From Flavobacteriales bacterium (GTDB taxonomy: Bacteria; Bacteroidota; Bacteroidia; Flavobacteriales_D; Crocinitomicaceae), in NCBI GenBank assembly GCA_947497485.1, contig CANMHB010000011.1, forward strand, positions 62,001 to 126,000: a stretch of DNA of 64,000 nucleotides, given 5' to 3'. The position numbers and the translations under genes are program-made. Shown here in pieces: positions 9,561 through 17,157 of the stretch (the first letter of the stretch is position 1; every line of letters starts with the position of its first letter). The notes under the pieces are model-generated. The model had not been told where the DNA came from and ran no database searches. It worked only from the letters and a program-made list of their open reading frames with translations.

Positions 9561-9568
9561 AGCGGTTG

Positions 9569-9576
9569 CAAAAATA
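9569..9576 (-). promoter_or_regulatory. TAnnTTTG -7 box of C40 peptidase gene
   Basis: Minus-strand TATTTTTG matches the consensus and ends eight bases before the ATG at 9560. On the other strand TTG (9566-9568) and TATATTTA (9592-9599) with a 23-base spacer may drive the divergent merR-like gene. Confidence 0.45.
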
Positions 9577-9608
9577 TAACTATTTTCGGATTATATTTAA
9601 ATAAAAAG

Positions 9609-9956
9609 GTGCCTTTAATTGATATTCAACAACTTAGCAAACTATATTACTCCATTGGAGAAGTAAGCAAACTTCTTGATGTAAACTCTTCACTTCTAAG
9701 GTTTTGGGAAAAGGAATTTAAACTAGAGGTTTCAAAAAAAAATAAAAAAGGAAATCGATTGTTTTCACCGAAGGAAATCGAAAAAATTAACAAGATTTAT
9801 CAACTCGTTAAAGTTAAAGGATACACACTAGAAGGAGCTAAAAAAGCAATGAAAATAAAAGAAAAAGAGATTGAATTAGCTCCTAATAATCAAGCTCAAG
9901 ACGACTTAGTTTCAAGGCTTGAGTCAATTAAATTACGACTACTTTCTTTAAAGTAA
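9609..9956 (+). CDS. MerR-family transcriptional regulator
   Basis: 115 aa with a GTG start. Residues about 13-82 are a MerR winged helix: YYSIGEVSKLLDV is the first helix-turn-helix, FWEKEF the wing lead-in, and RLFSPKEIEKINKIYQL the second. A short hydrophilic tail replaces the usual ligand-binding domain, so it may respond to a partner or only by abundance. It stands divergent from the C40 peptidase gene, a possible target, with 48 bp between the start codons. Similar short MerR proteins next to peptidase genes are common in Bacteroidota. Confidence 0.85.
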   Translation: MPLIDIQQLSKLYYSIGEVSKLLDVNSSLLRFWEKEFKLEVSKKNKKGNRLFSPKEIEKINKIYQLVKVKGYTLEGAKKAMKIKEKEIELAPNNQAQDDLVSRLESIKLRLLSLK

Positions 9957-9960
9957 ATCC

Positions 9961-10344
9961 CTAATATAAAAAGCGATTTTTGTTCTTTTCATCGAGGAGA
10001 ATGCAATGAATCGAAAAACGTTTTCTGTTTGCTGCAACAAGATCGTAAATCAAATCACGAATAAATCTTGGAAGTATCCAACCGATTAAAAGTGGATAAA
10101 AATACCATTTCAAAAAAGGTATTAACCTTAAGACTGCAGTAGATTTTGTGAATATTTTTTCTTTTCTAACGAATAAAATTGATTCATCATAGCCCTTTTC
10201 CAATTTAAATTTCAAGAGGACATTTTTAGAGAAATCACTATTTAAAGAAGCGAACTTCAAATCACCAGACTTTTCAAATTTCAAAATAAACTGAATAGAC
10301 CGATTGCATAAGCCGCAATTCCCATCAAATAATACAATACACAT
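9961..10344 (-). CDS. DCC family thiol-disulfide oxidoreductase (YuxK-like)
   Basis: 127 aa, the DUF393/DCC family. It begins with the diagnostic DGNCGLCNRS, giving a CxxC pair at Cys10 and Cys13. Family members are thought to be small thioredoxin-like redox proteins, but no substrate is established. It lies convergent to the MerR gene with only a 4-bp gap. Confidence 0.85.
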   Translation of the reverse strand: MCIVLFDGNCGLCNRSIQFILKFEKSGDLKFASLNSDFSKNVLLKFKLEKGYDESILFVRKEKIFTKSTAVLRLIPFLKWYFYPLLIGWILPRFIRDLIYDLVAANRKRFSIHCILLDEKNKNRFLY

Positions 10345-10389
10345 TTACAATGGAAAATTAAAAAGAATAAGTCTTTTATTGAGCATTTG

Positions 10390-10405
10390 TGGGTAATTTT
10401 ACCCA
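10390..10405. promoter_or_regulatory. Palindrome overlapping the probable promoter of the receiver-kinase operon
   Basis: TGGGTAA-TT-TTACCCA is a perfect 7-bp inverted repeat. It contains TAATTTTA (10394-10401), a one-mismatch -7 box, so a protein bound here would block transcription. It could be an operator; no regulator is known. Confidence 0.35.
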
Positions 10406-10419
10406 AAAAATCAAAAGGA

Positions 10420-10842
10420 TTGGAGGATATTAAATTTGCTATCATTTGCGTGGACGATGATCCGAATATTCTTCAAATGTTGAATTTTCAGCTAGAAAAG
10501 CATATCGATACCCAGATTACACTTCTGGAGTATTTCACGAACCCAAATGAAAGTATTTCGAGTTTTAATGAATTAATTGAACTTAACATTCACACTTTAC
10601 TGCTTATCGTTGATTTTCAAATGCCCGAAATGAATGGTGCCCAATTAATTAGAGAACTAAAAAAAATAAAGCCTGACTTGAATTGTGTAATGTTATCTGG
10701 TCAAGCCAATACAATACAAGTTAACGAATTAAAAACGAATAATCTTCTTCATTCTTTCATCAACAAACCTTGGAGTGATGAAAAATTACTTGAAGTAATC
10801 TCTCCAATTTTATCTGAATTTTCAATCCTATGCAAAAAATAG
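10420..10842 (+). CDS. Stand-alone response regulator receiver (CheY-like)
   Basis: About 140 aa if started at TTG 10420, which follows a purine-rich AAAAGGA; the frame is open from TTG 10387 and the start is uncertain. A single receiver domain fills the protein: acidic VDDD at 11-14, phosphoacceptor Asp65 in VDFQMP, and Lys116 in INKPW. No DNA-binding or enzymatic output domain follows, so it signals by protein contact. It is the first gene of a compact operon; its stop overlaps the next gene by 13 bp, and the sensor kinase is the fourth gene, a likely cognate pair. Confidence 0.82.
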   Translation: MEDIKFAIICVDDDPNILQMLNFQLEKHIDTQITLLEYFTNPNESISSFNELIELNIHTLLLIVDFQMPEMNGAQLIRELKKIKPDLNCVMLSGQANTIQVNELKTNNLLHSFINKPWSDEKLLEVISPILSEFSILCKK

Positions 10843-11903
10843 TTTTTTTCTTATTTGTAGTTCTCACTTTGAACCTAAAAGCTCAAAGAATAAGAAGTGT
10901 CATAAATGGTTATGGTCACATGAATTACAACTTAACCAGTGATTTGAATTCATCGAATGACCCAACAAAATCATATTTTGAGTTAGGCGAGCATGATTTA
11001 TTTGTTAATTCTTATTTCAAAGAACGAATAAGTTTTTTGGGTGAATTTGTAGTACGTTATACTAAGGGTACACCTACAAATTTTTCCGCTAGTATTGAAC
11101 GTGCTCGATTAAAGTTTGACTATTACAAAAATCATTCTGTATTACTTGGAAAAATTCATACTCCCATAAATTACTGGAATGATGTTTATCATCATGGTCG
11201 CGTTTTCTTTCCCACAATTGACCGACCAGTTTCATTTAGCTATATAGTTCCTCTTCACAATTTAGGAATCCAATTTCAAGGTCAGAATTTAGGTAAACTG
11301 AATTTTGGTTACGACATTGCGATTGGCAATGGAATTAGTGCAAGTGATGCATTCGATGAAAATTTAACGCCTGCAACTACGTTAGCATTTCATATCAAAC
11401 CAAAAGACAACTTGCGTTTTGGAGCCTCTTATTTTTATGACTTCCTAAGCGATGCATCAATCACTGGGGTTCATACCGGTCATACTATGTCTCCTGGTCA
11501 CATACATGGCACTAGCTATAAAGGCGCATTAAACTTTCACTTAATCTCGGCATCAGCTGCATATTTTGGAGAGAGACATGAATTTTTAAACGAATTTGCA
11601 TACAGCCCGACACATACTGATACCCTTGGAACGGCTCAAAACTTTTCAAATTTCACTTATTACGGATATCGAATCAAAGAGAAACATGTTCCATTCGCAG
11701 TTGTTGATTTGATAAAAATAGCTGAAAATGATTTATATACTTATCATTTTGATTTAATCAAATTTTCCTTGGGTTATCGTTACGAGTTCAATGAATTAAT
11801 CAATGTTAAGGCTCAAATTGGATATGCACAAAATTTGTTTGGAAGTAGCCACAATGATATAAACAATGTTGAATTTAAAGTGCAATTCGCATATGGTTTT
11901 TAG
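10830..11903 (+). CDS. Outer-membrane porin-like beta-barrel protein
   Basis: 357 aa. A signal peptide ends at about LKAQ19; the rest alternates short aromatic-rich strands typical of an outer-membrane barrel (for example FVVRYTKG and FGASYFYDF) and ends with VQFAYGF, an aromatic terminal residue as expected for BAM recognition. No TonB-box or plug domain is seen, so passive transport is more likely. A histidine-rich stretch lies around residues 213-230 (HTGHTMSPGHIHG), suggestive of metal contact but not proof. It is embedded between the receiver and binding-protein genes with overlaps on both sides. Confidence 0.7.
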   Translation: MQKIVFFLFVVLTLNLKAQRIRSVINGYGHMNYNLTSDLNSSNDPTKSYFELGEHDLFVNSYFKERISFLGEFVVRYTKGTPTNFSASIERARLKFDYYKNHSVLLGKIHTPINYWNDVYHHGRVFFPTIDRPVSFSYIVPLHNLGIQFQGQNLGKLNFGYDIAIGNGISASDAFDENLTPATTLAFHIKPKDNLRFGASYFYDFLSDASITGVHTGHTMSPGHIHGTSYKGALNFHLISASAAYFGERHEFLNEFAYSPTHTDTLGTAQNFSNFTYYGYRIKEKHVPFAVVDLIKIAENDLYTYHFDLIKFSLGYRYEFNELINVKAQIGYAQNLFGSSHNDINNVEFKVQFAYGF

Positions 11904-12321
11904 ACTAGTAATATTCGTTTCTATCGCATTTTTTCATCTAGCCTTGAAAGCTCAGAGCTTTTCAAATTATCAGGTAATTGGAAATAGCATTGGAATTAAG
12001 TCAATGGATGAAGCAAATTTTAAATCATGCATGAAGGGTAAAAATAACTTTTGGAACAATAATAATCAGGTTCTAATTGTTCTTCCATCCTCAAGCCACC
12101 CAAATGCTGAGAGTATTTCCAAACTTATTTACAATAAATCACACACATCCGTTCGTAAATATTGGTTATCATTAGTCTTTCAAGGGAGAGTAGCATCCCC
12201 AAAATTTTGTGATACTGACCAAGAAATAATTGAATTCATCCAGGAAAAAAAAGGTGCAATAGGTATCGTAAGTAAATCATCTAATATTCCTGATAATTTA
12301 AAAATAACTATACAACCCTGA
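11893..12321 (+). CDS. Small periplasmic binding-like protein
   Basis: 142 aa from ATG 11893. This start is chosen because it gives a signal peptide (MVFRLVIFVSIAFFHL... ending at LKAQ) and overlaps the porin gene by 11 bp. The mature part resembles the N-terminal lobe of PstS-like substrate-binding proteins (VIGNSIGI, then a later GAIGIVS), and is much shorter than a full two-lobe protein. No ABC permease or ATPase is adjacent. It ends with TGATG, where its stop overlaps the kinase start, so it is co-translated with the kinase and may act as its periplasmic sensor subunit. The function is inference. Confidence 0.6.
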   Translation: MVFRLVIFVSIAFFHLALKAQSFSNYQVIGNSIGIKSMDEANFKSCMKGKNNFWNNNNQVLIVLPSSSHPNAESISKLIYNKSHTSVRKYWLSLVFQGRVASPKFCDTDQEIIEFIQEKKGAIGIVSKSSNIPDNLKITIQP

Positions 12322-14435
12322 TGTTGAAATCGCTTGGATTCAGAATATGGCTTCCTTTTTCACTGGTATTATTTTCGGTGTTTACAATTTTAATTGTATA
12401 CAACTCATATAAACAAGAGGAAATATATCTGAGCAATCGGAAATCAGAAATCGATAAACTTGCAAAGACCTTAGTTAAACAGATAAAAATTGGTATTGAG
12501 GAAGAAGATTTTGAAAGTATTAAAAAATCATTAGAAATTGCTAGGTCATCATTTGGATTTGAAATGGTCAAATTGGAACTTGCAGAAATTTCGATTAATT
12601 ACCCTGAAAATACTAAAAACCTCAAATTCAAAAAAGATGAAGTTATCGATGAAGACTTCAAATTTAATACAGTTCTGGGTAATGCCGAACTCTGTTTCAT
12701 CACCTCTACCAAGCAAATTAATGATATTCTTTCCAAAAACAATCGCTCAACCATTTATATATTTCTTTTAGTTTTTTTATTTTCAACATCCATCTTTTTA
12801 TGGTTTACCTTGAAAATATCAAGACCATTTAAAGATTTAGTTTCCCTGGCCAACAGAATTGAATCTCAAGATTATCTAGAAAGTGAAATCGATCTACCGA
12901 ATACAGAAGAAATTCAAATTCTACACAAAAGTCTTGTTTCTTTGAAAGATTCATTAAAGTCGCGTGAAGAATATAAAGACAATCTTTTAAAAGAACTAAA
13001 GTTTCAAGTAGAAGAACAAACTTATGAATTAAACCAACTCTCTCTTGTTGCCAAACATACTACGAACGGAGTAATAATAACGGATGAAAATCGGAAAATT
13101 ATTTGGGTAAATGACAGTTTTGAAAAATTAACTGGTTATAATCTGAATGAAATCAAGGGAAAGACTCCAAAGCTATTTCAATTTGAGAAAACCGATCCCA
13201 ATACGATTGCAAAAATCAACAAGCAATTGGATGAAAGAGAAACAGTCAATGAAGAGATTCTTAATCGATCAAAAGACGGTCGAGAATATTGGCTGTCACT
13301 CAATATTGTTCCGATTTTTAATGATGAAAAAAAATTACAAGGTTTCATAGCAGTTGAAATTGATATAACGGAAAAGAAAAATCGTGAGGTTATGATTCAG
13401 AAAATGAATGAAACCTTGGAACAAAAAGTATTAGAAAATACCAAAAAGAATATTGACTTATCAAAAACGCTCGTTGAACAAGATAAACTAGCCACGATTG
13501 GAGAAATCTCTGCAGGCATTGCTCATGACCTAAACACACCATTAGGAACCATTCGCGTAGGAGCTGACAATGTTCGGTTTATGATAGATCATTTATTATC
13601 CAAGGATCTAACTACTTTGAGTGCTGAAGACCTCCAATTTATTCTTAAGCATGCTCCTACGAGAAACGTTGAAAATTTCATCGGCGGATTACAGCTCAGA
13701 AAAGAGAAAACTGAAATCATTGAATTTCTGAAATCCGAATACAAGGAAATTGATGAAACTACTCTTTATTCAATAGCTGAGTTAATGGTTAAATCCAGAA
13801 TTAATATCAATGACGATGAAATTATTTCAAGGATATTTTCTTCAGCAAATCCTTTTTTATTCGCGGATGTATTTTATCAAATTTACCAAGCCTGCAATCA
13901 GTTAGAAACAATCAAAAACTCAAGTGATAAAGCGGTAAAGGTTGTCCAAGATGTTCGTTCGTTTATCAAAGGTGAAGGAAGTCAAAATGAAAAACGTCAT
14001 TTTAATCTTAAAGAAAACATTGCAACTGTAATCGGTGTGTTTCGATATGAAATTGCTCAAGGTATTGATGTTAAATTTGAAGTTGACCCATCGATTGAAT
14101 TGGTTGGGTTTGATGTAAAGCTATTTCAACTTTGGTCGAACTTACTCAAAAATGCAATTGAGGCTCTTGATGATCAAGAGAATAAATACGTTGGAATTTT
14201 TTCTGAAACAATAGACAACAAACTTTTTATTACATTCGAAAACAATGGTCCGAAAATACCAGAAGAAGTTCAAAAAAATATGTTTAAAAAGTTCTATACA
14301 ACGAAAGAAAAGAAAAGTGGATCAGGACTGGGACTCAGTATCGTTAGAAATATCCTAACTGATCACAATGCATCGATAGATGTTTATTCTGATGACGAAA
14401 TAACTCGATTTACGGTTTCGTTTGAATTAAAATAA
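12321..14435 (+). CDS. PAS-domain sensor histidine kinase
   Basis: 704 aa. Transmembrane helices at about 8-29 and 144-164 enclose a 115-residue periplasmic domain. A HAMP-like linker (165-215), a PAS domain (about 235-350) and a coiled linker precede the H-box, AGIAHDLNTP with His402. The N-box is LLKNAIEAL (Asn611) and the ATP lid ends in GSGLGL (667-672). About 110 residues are inserted between the His402 helix and the second dimerisation helix (near 535-550), longer than the usual short turn. It should phosphorylate the receiver encoded at the start of the operon. The start overlaps the preceding stop by one base. Confidence 0.88.
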   Translation: MLKSLGFRIWLPFSLVLFSVFTILIVYNSYKQEEIYLSNRKSEIDKLAKTLVKQIKIGIEEEDFESIKKSLEIARSSFGFEMVKLELAEISINYPENTKNLKFKKDEVIDEDFKFNTVLGNAELCFITSTKQINDILSKNNRSTIYIFLLVFLFSTSIFLWFTLKISRPFKDLVSLANRIESQDYLESEIDLPNTEEIQILHKSLVSLKDSLKSREEYKDNLLKELKFQVEEQTYELNQLSLVAKHTTNGVIITDENRKIIWVNDSFEKLTGYNLNEIKGKTPKLFQFEKTDPNTIAKINKQLDERETVNEEILNRSKDGREYWLSLNIVPIFNDEKKLQGFIAVEIDITEKKNREVMIQKMNETLEQKVLENTKKNIDLSKTLVEQDKLATIGEISAGIAHDLNTPLGTIRVGADNVRFMIDHLLSKDLTTLSAEDLQFILKHAPTRNVENFIGGLQLRKEKTEIIEFLKSEYKEIDETTLYSIAELMVKSRININDDEIISRIFSSANPFLFADVFYQIYQACNQLETIKNSSDKAVKVVQDVRSFIKGEGSQNEKRHFNLKENIATVIGVFRYEIAQGIDVKFEVDPSIELVGFDVKLFQLWSNLLKNAIEALDDQENKYVGIFSETIDNKLFITFENNGPKIPEEVQKNMFKKFYTTKEKKSGSGLGLSIVRNILTDHNASIDVYSDDEITRFTVSFELK

Positions 14436-14575
14436 ACCCAATTCTATTATGATTTAATCCAAAATCTCAGTTTGATTTTCATCTTTCTTAGGTTTTATTT
14501 ATTGAAGAATGATTATCAGTGATGATAAAACGAGCGTTGATATTGCTGAAAAATCCTGAAGCATATATAACGTTA

Positions 14576-14686
14576 TTATATCCCCATATTTCTGCTCCAA
14601 ACTGAACTGAGACCAAAAAAAAGTGTGCTCAATATAAGAAGAAAAGCTAATACAGCTGTTATGATCCGAATGGCCTTTGGTTTCAT
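14576..14686 (-). CDS. Predicted 36-aa single-span membrane peptide
   Basis: The ATG at 14686 overlaps the stop of hldD in an ATGA arrangement, the classic sign of coupled translation. The 36 residues consist of a basic start (MKPKAIR), one hydrophobic helix of about 20 residues, and a short WSRNMGI tail. This positive-inside, single-helix layout is what a genuine small membrane protein looks like. No homologue is known to me. A chance reading frame cannot be excluded because of its length. Confidence 0.5.
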   Translation of the reverse strand: MKPKAIRIITAVLAFLLILSTLFFGLSSVWSRNMGI

Positions 14687-15645
14687 TTAAATTTCGGAAC
14701 CAAGTAATTTTTCACATAATCTGCGACTCCTTCCTCCAACGTATGAAATGGTTTTGAATAACCTGATTTAATGAGTTTAGTCATATTCGCTTCTGTGAAA
14801 TATTGGTATTTATCACGAATATCAATAGGTGTATCTACAAATTCAATATTCGGTTCTAAACTCAATGCTTCAAAGGTCAAGGTAGCTAAATCCAAAAAAG
14901 TTCTTGCTTTTCCAGATCCCAAGTTAAAAATAGCCGATAGAGGTCTTTCATTCATTAAGTATTCGCATACACTGGCAACGTCTTTTACATAAACAAAATC
15001 ACGTAACTGTCCGCCATCCGTGTAATTTGGATTGTGCGAACGGAATAATTTCATTTTACCGTTTTCCTTAATTTGCATGAACGTATGAAAAATGACACTG
15101 GCCATTCTACCCTTGTGATATTCATTCGGACCATAAACATTGAAAAACTTCAATCCTGCCCAAAAAGGAGGCATTTTCGTTTGTTTCAAAACCCATTTAT
15201 CAAAGTCATTTTTCGAATCTCCGTATGGGTTTAGTGGTTTTAGCTGGGGAATTAGTTCATGGTTATCATCATAACCGAATTCACCCCCACCATATGTTGC
15301 GGCACTGCTTGCATAAACCAAAGGAATTTGTTTTTCAGCGCATATAGACCAAATTTCCTTGGAATAATTGAGATTGAGTTTATTAAAAAGCTCAACGCTC
15401 ATTTCTGTAGTATCAGTTCTTGCTCCTAAATGAAATACAAAATCAATTTTTTCGGAGGTTGATTTCAACCAATTTGGAAAATCAGCTCGATCAATCTTTT
15501 TTAGATATTGTTTATTAGAAAAATTAGTATTTTTATCTTCTCGGGTGAATTCATCCACGAGAATTAAATCGGAATGACCGTTATCGTTTAAGTGACCAAC
15601 AAGAAAACTTGCAATGAAGCCGGCCGCACCAGTTACTACAATCAT
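14683..15645 (-). CDS. hldD: ADP-L-glycero-D-manno-heptose 6-epimerase
   Basis: 320 aa short-chain dehydrogenase-like epimerase that makes the L,D-heptose donor for lipopolysaccharide core or other heptose glycans. The N-terminus VTGAAGFIASFL is the NADP-binding Rossmann loop; the catalytic pair is Tyr and Lys of NPYGDSKNDFDKW, with ATYGGGEFGYDD before it as in HldD. Length matches the family. The deoxynucleoside kinase gene lies 9 bp upstream, and a 36-aa gene overlaps the end. No other heptose genes are in the window. Confidence 0.92.
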   Translation of the reverse strand: MIVVTGAAGFIASFLVGHLNDNGHSDLILVDEFTREDKNTNFSNKQYLKKIDRADFPNWLKSTSEKIDFVFHLGARTDTTEMSVELFNKLNLNYSKEIWSICAEKQIPLVYASSAATYGGGEFGYDDNHELIPQLKPLNPYGDSKNDFDKWVLKQTKMPPFWAGLKFFNVYGPNEYHKGRMASVIFHTFMQIKENGKMKLFRSHNPNYTDGGQLRDFVYVKDVASVCEYLMNERPLSAIFNLGSGKARTFLDLATLTFEALSLEPNIEFVDTPIDIRDKYQYFTEANMTKLIKSGYSKPFHTLEEGVADYVKNYLVPKFK

Positions 15646-15654
15646 TTTGGTTGA

Positions 15655-16269
15655 TTAGAATAGACCATTGATTTCAGCATCAATCGAATTGATTATTTTA
15701 CCTAAGTCCTCTTGACTTTCTGGGAAACGATTGTTATCGATGTCGATGATTAACAATTTACCCTTGTCATATGTTGAAATCCAAGCTTCGTAACGCTCAT
15801 TTAAACGTTTCAAATAATCCAAGCGGATACTTTCTTCGTAATCACGACCACGCAATTGAATTTGATTAACTAAGGTTGGAACACTCGCACGCAAATAGAT
15901 TAACAAATCCGGAGCCGACACAAATGAATCCATCAGGTTGAAAAGCGAAAAATAATTTTCAAAGTCACGAGTGGTCATTAAACCCATTGAATGCAAGTTA
16001 GGGGCAAAAATGAACGCGTCTTCATAAATCGTTCGATCTTGTATCACTGTATGTTTGGTTTCCTTGATCTCTTGAATTTGCGTAAAACGACTATTCAAAT
16101 AATAAATTTGAAGATTGAACGACCAACGTTGCATGTCATGATAAAAGTCATTCAAGTAAGGATTTTGATCTACATCTTCAAAATGTGTTTCCCAACCATA
16201 ATGCTTTGATAACATGTTTGTTAGAGTCGTTTTTCCAGAGCCAATATTTCCTGCTACAGCAATATGCAT
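15655..16269 (-). CDS. Deoxynucleoside kinase
   Basis: 204 aa, dNK/dGK family. It phosphorylates deoxynucleosides in the salvage pathway. Walker A is GNIGSGKT at 7-14, the QRWSFNLQIYYL substrate-site helix follows, and the DRT motif is in IQDRTIYED. The lid arginines (RGRDYEESIRLDYL) are present. Which bases it prefers cannot be told. It is probably co-transcribed with hldD. Confidence 0.9.
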   Translation of the reverse strand: MHIAVAGNIGSGKTTLTNMLSKHYGWETHFEDVDQNPYLNDFYHDMQRWSFNLQIYYLNSRFTQIQEIKETKHTVIQDRTIYEDAFIFAPNLHSMGLMTTRDFENYFSLFNLMDSFVSAPDLLIYLRASVPTLVNQIQLRGRDYEESIRLDYLKRLNERYEAWISTYDKGKLLIIDIDNNRFPESQEDLGKIINSIDAEINGLF

Positions 16270-16332
16270 AATCGATTTTTTAAGAGCGATAAAATTAAAA
16301 TAAAACTACGAATTGAACACAGAATATTCAGC

Positions 16333-17148
16333 TTATTTCACTGAATATTTGGAAATTATTCTTTCAGAACGAAAATATAAAAAATCTCCTTGAATTTTAA
16401 ACTCCGTTACATTTTTTTCAGGACAATTATAAATTTTGGTTTCGTTCGATTTCAGATTTAAGGTTGTAAGCTGATCATTTGAAATAAAGATGATTATGTT
16501 TTGTTTTTCGTCTATAAATTTTGAGTAATTAGCTAATTGAACACCCGTTTCTGATAGCATTTGATCAAATTGATAAACGATTCCATTGGAAGTAGTTAGG
16601 TAGAGGAAATTATCCTTTTCCATTAAATCGATGAATTCCGAGGATTCATTTAAAATGCCTTTTAAATTTTCAACTCGTTGTATAATTTGATCTTTCACAA
16701 CATCGATTAACAGAATCGTGGATCGATATTCATCTAAAACCCAAATTAAATTGGGGCGATTTGATGTCGCGATTAACTTTGCATTTTTCACATCAAACTC
16801 TTCGAAATTCTTACAATTTCCGTTTAACGACAAGGTATTATCCAAGAAACAAATATTTTGTTGTTCCTCCGAAAACAACACAATTTTCATAGAATTAATC
16901 GGTTCTATTTCGCTTATGCGACCTAAAGATTTTATACTCTGTGAAAATGTTTGATTGCCTGTTGAATCGAACTTTACAATGACCTCATCTTGAATTGCAT
17001 ATATATTTCCGAGATTATCAATGTTCCAAACTAAAATTTCTTTCGGGAAATGAAAGTCTCTAATTTTTCGAATGGAAGCTAAATCTGCTTGACCAAAGGA
17101 CAAAATAGTCGCTAAAACAAACCAACAAGAAATGAAAAGTGTTTTCAC
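16333..17148 (-). CDS. Exported protein of unknown function, beta-propeller-like
   Basis: 271 aa. A signal peptide ends near LSFGQ20. The remainder is built of short repeated beta segments (NIDNLGNIYAI, RPNLIWVLDEY, NFLYLTTSNGIVYQFD) as in six- or seven-bladed propellers of the NHL/quinoprotein kind. No catalytic motif is visible. It starts 9 bp after the GH3-like gene, so the two are likely co-transcribed. Comparable conserved exported proteins occur across Flavobacteriales; I do not recognise a function. Confidence 0.65.
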   Translation of the reverse strand: MKTLFISCWFVLATILSFGQADLASIRKIRDFHFPKEILVWNIDNLGNIYAIQDEVIVKFDSTGNQTFSQSIKSLGRISEIEPINSMKIVLFSEEQQNICFLDNTLSLNGNCKNFEEFDVKNAKLIATSNRPNLIWVLDEYRSTILLIDVVKDQIIQRVENLKGILNESSEFIDLMEKDNFLYLTTSNGIVYQFDQMLSETGVQLANYSKFIDEKQNIIIFISNDQLTTLNLKSNETKIYNCPEKNVTEFKIQGDFLYFRSERIISKYSVK

Positions 17149-17157
17149 ATTGGAAAT

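Noticed and set aside
11866..11892. Nine-residue upstream extension of the binding-like protein
   Set aside because: The signal peptide begins at ATG 11893, and the extension overlaps porin codons further without benefit.
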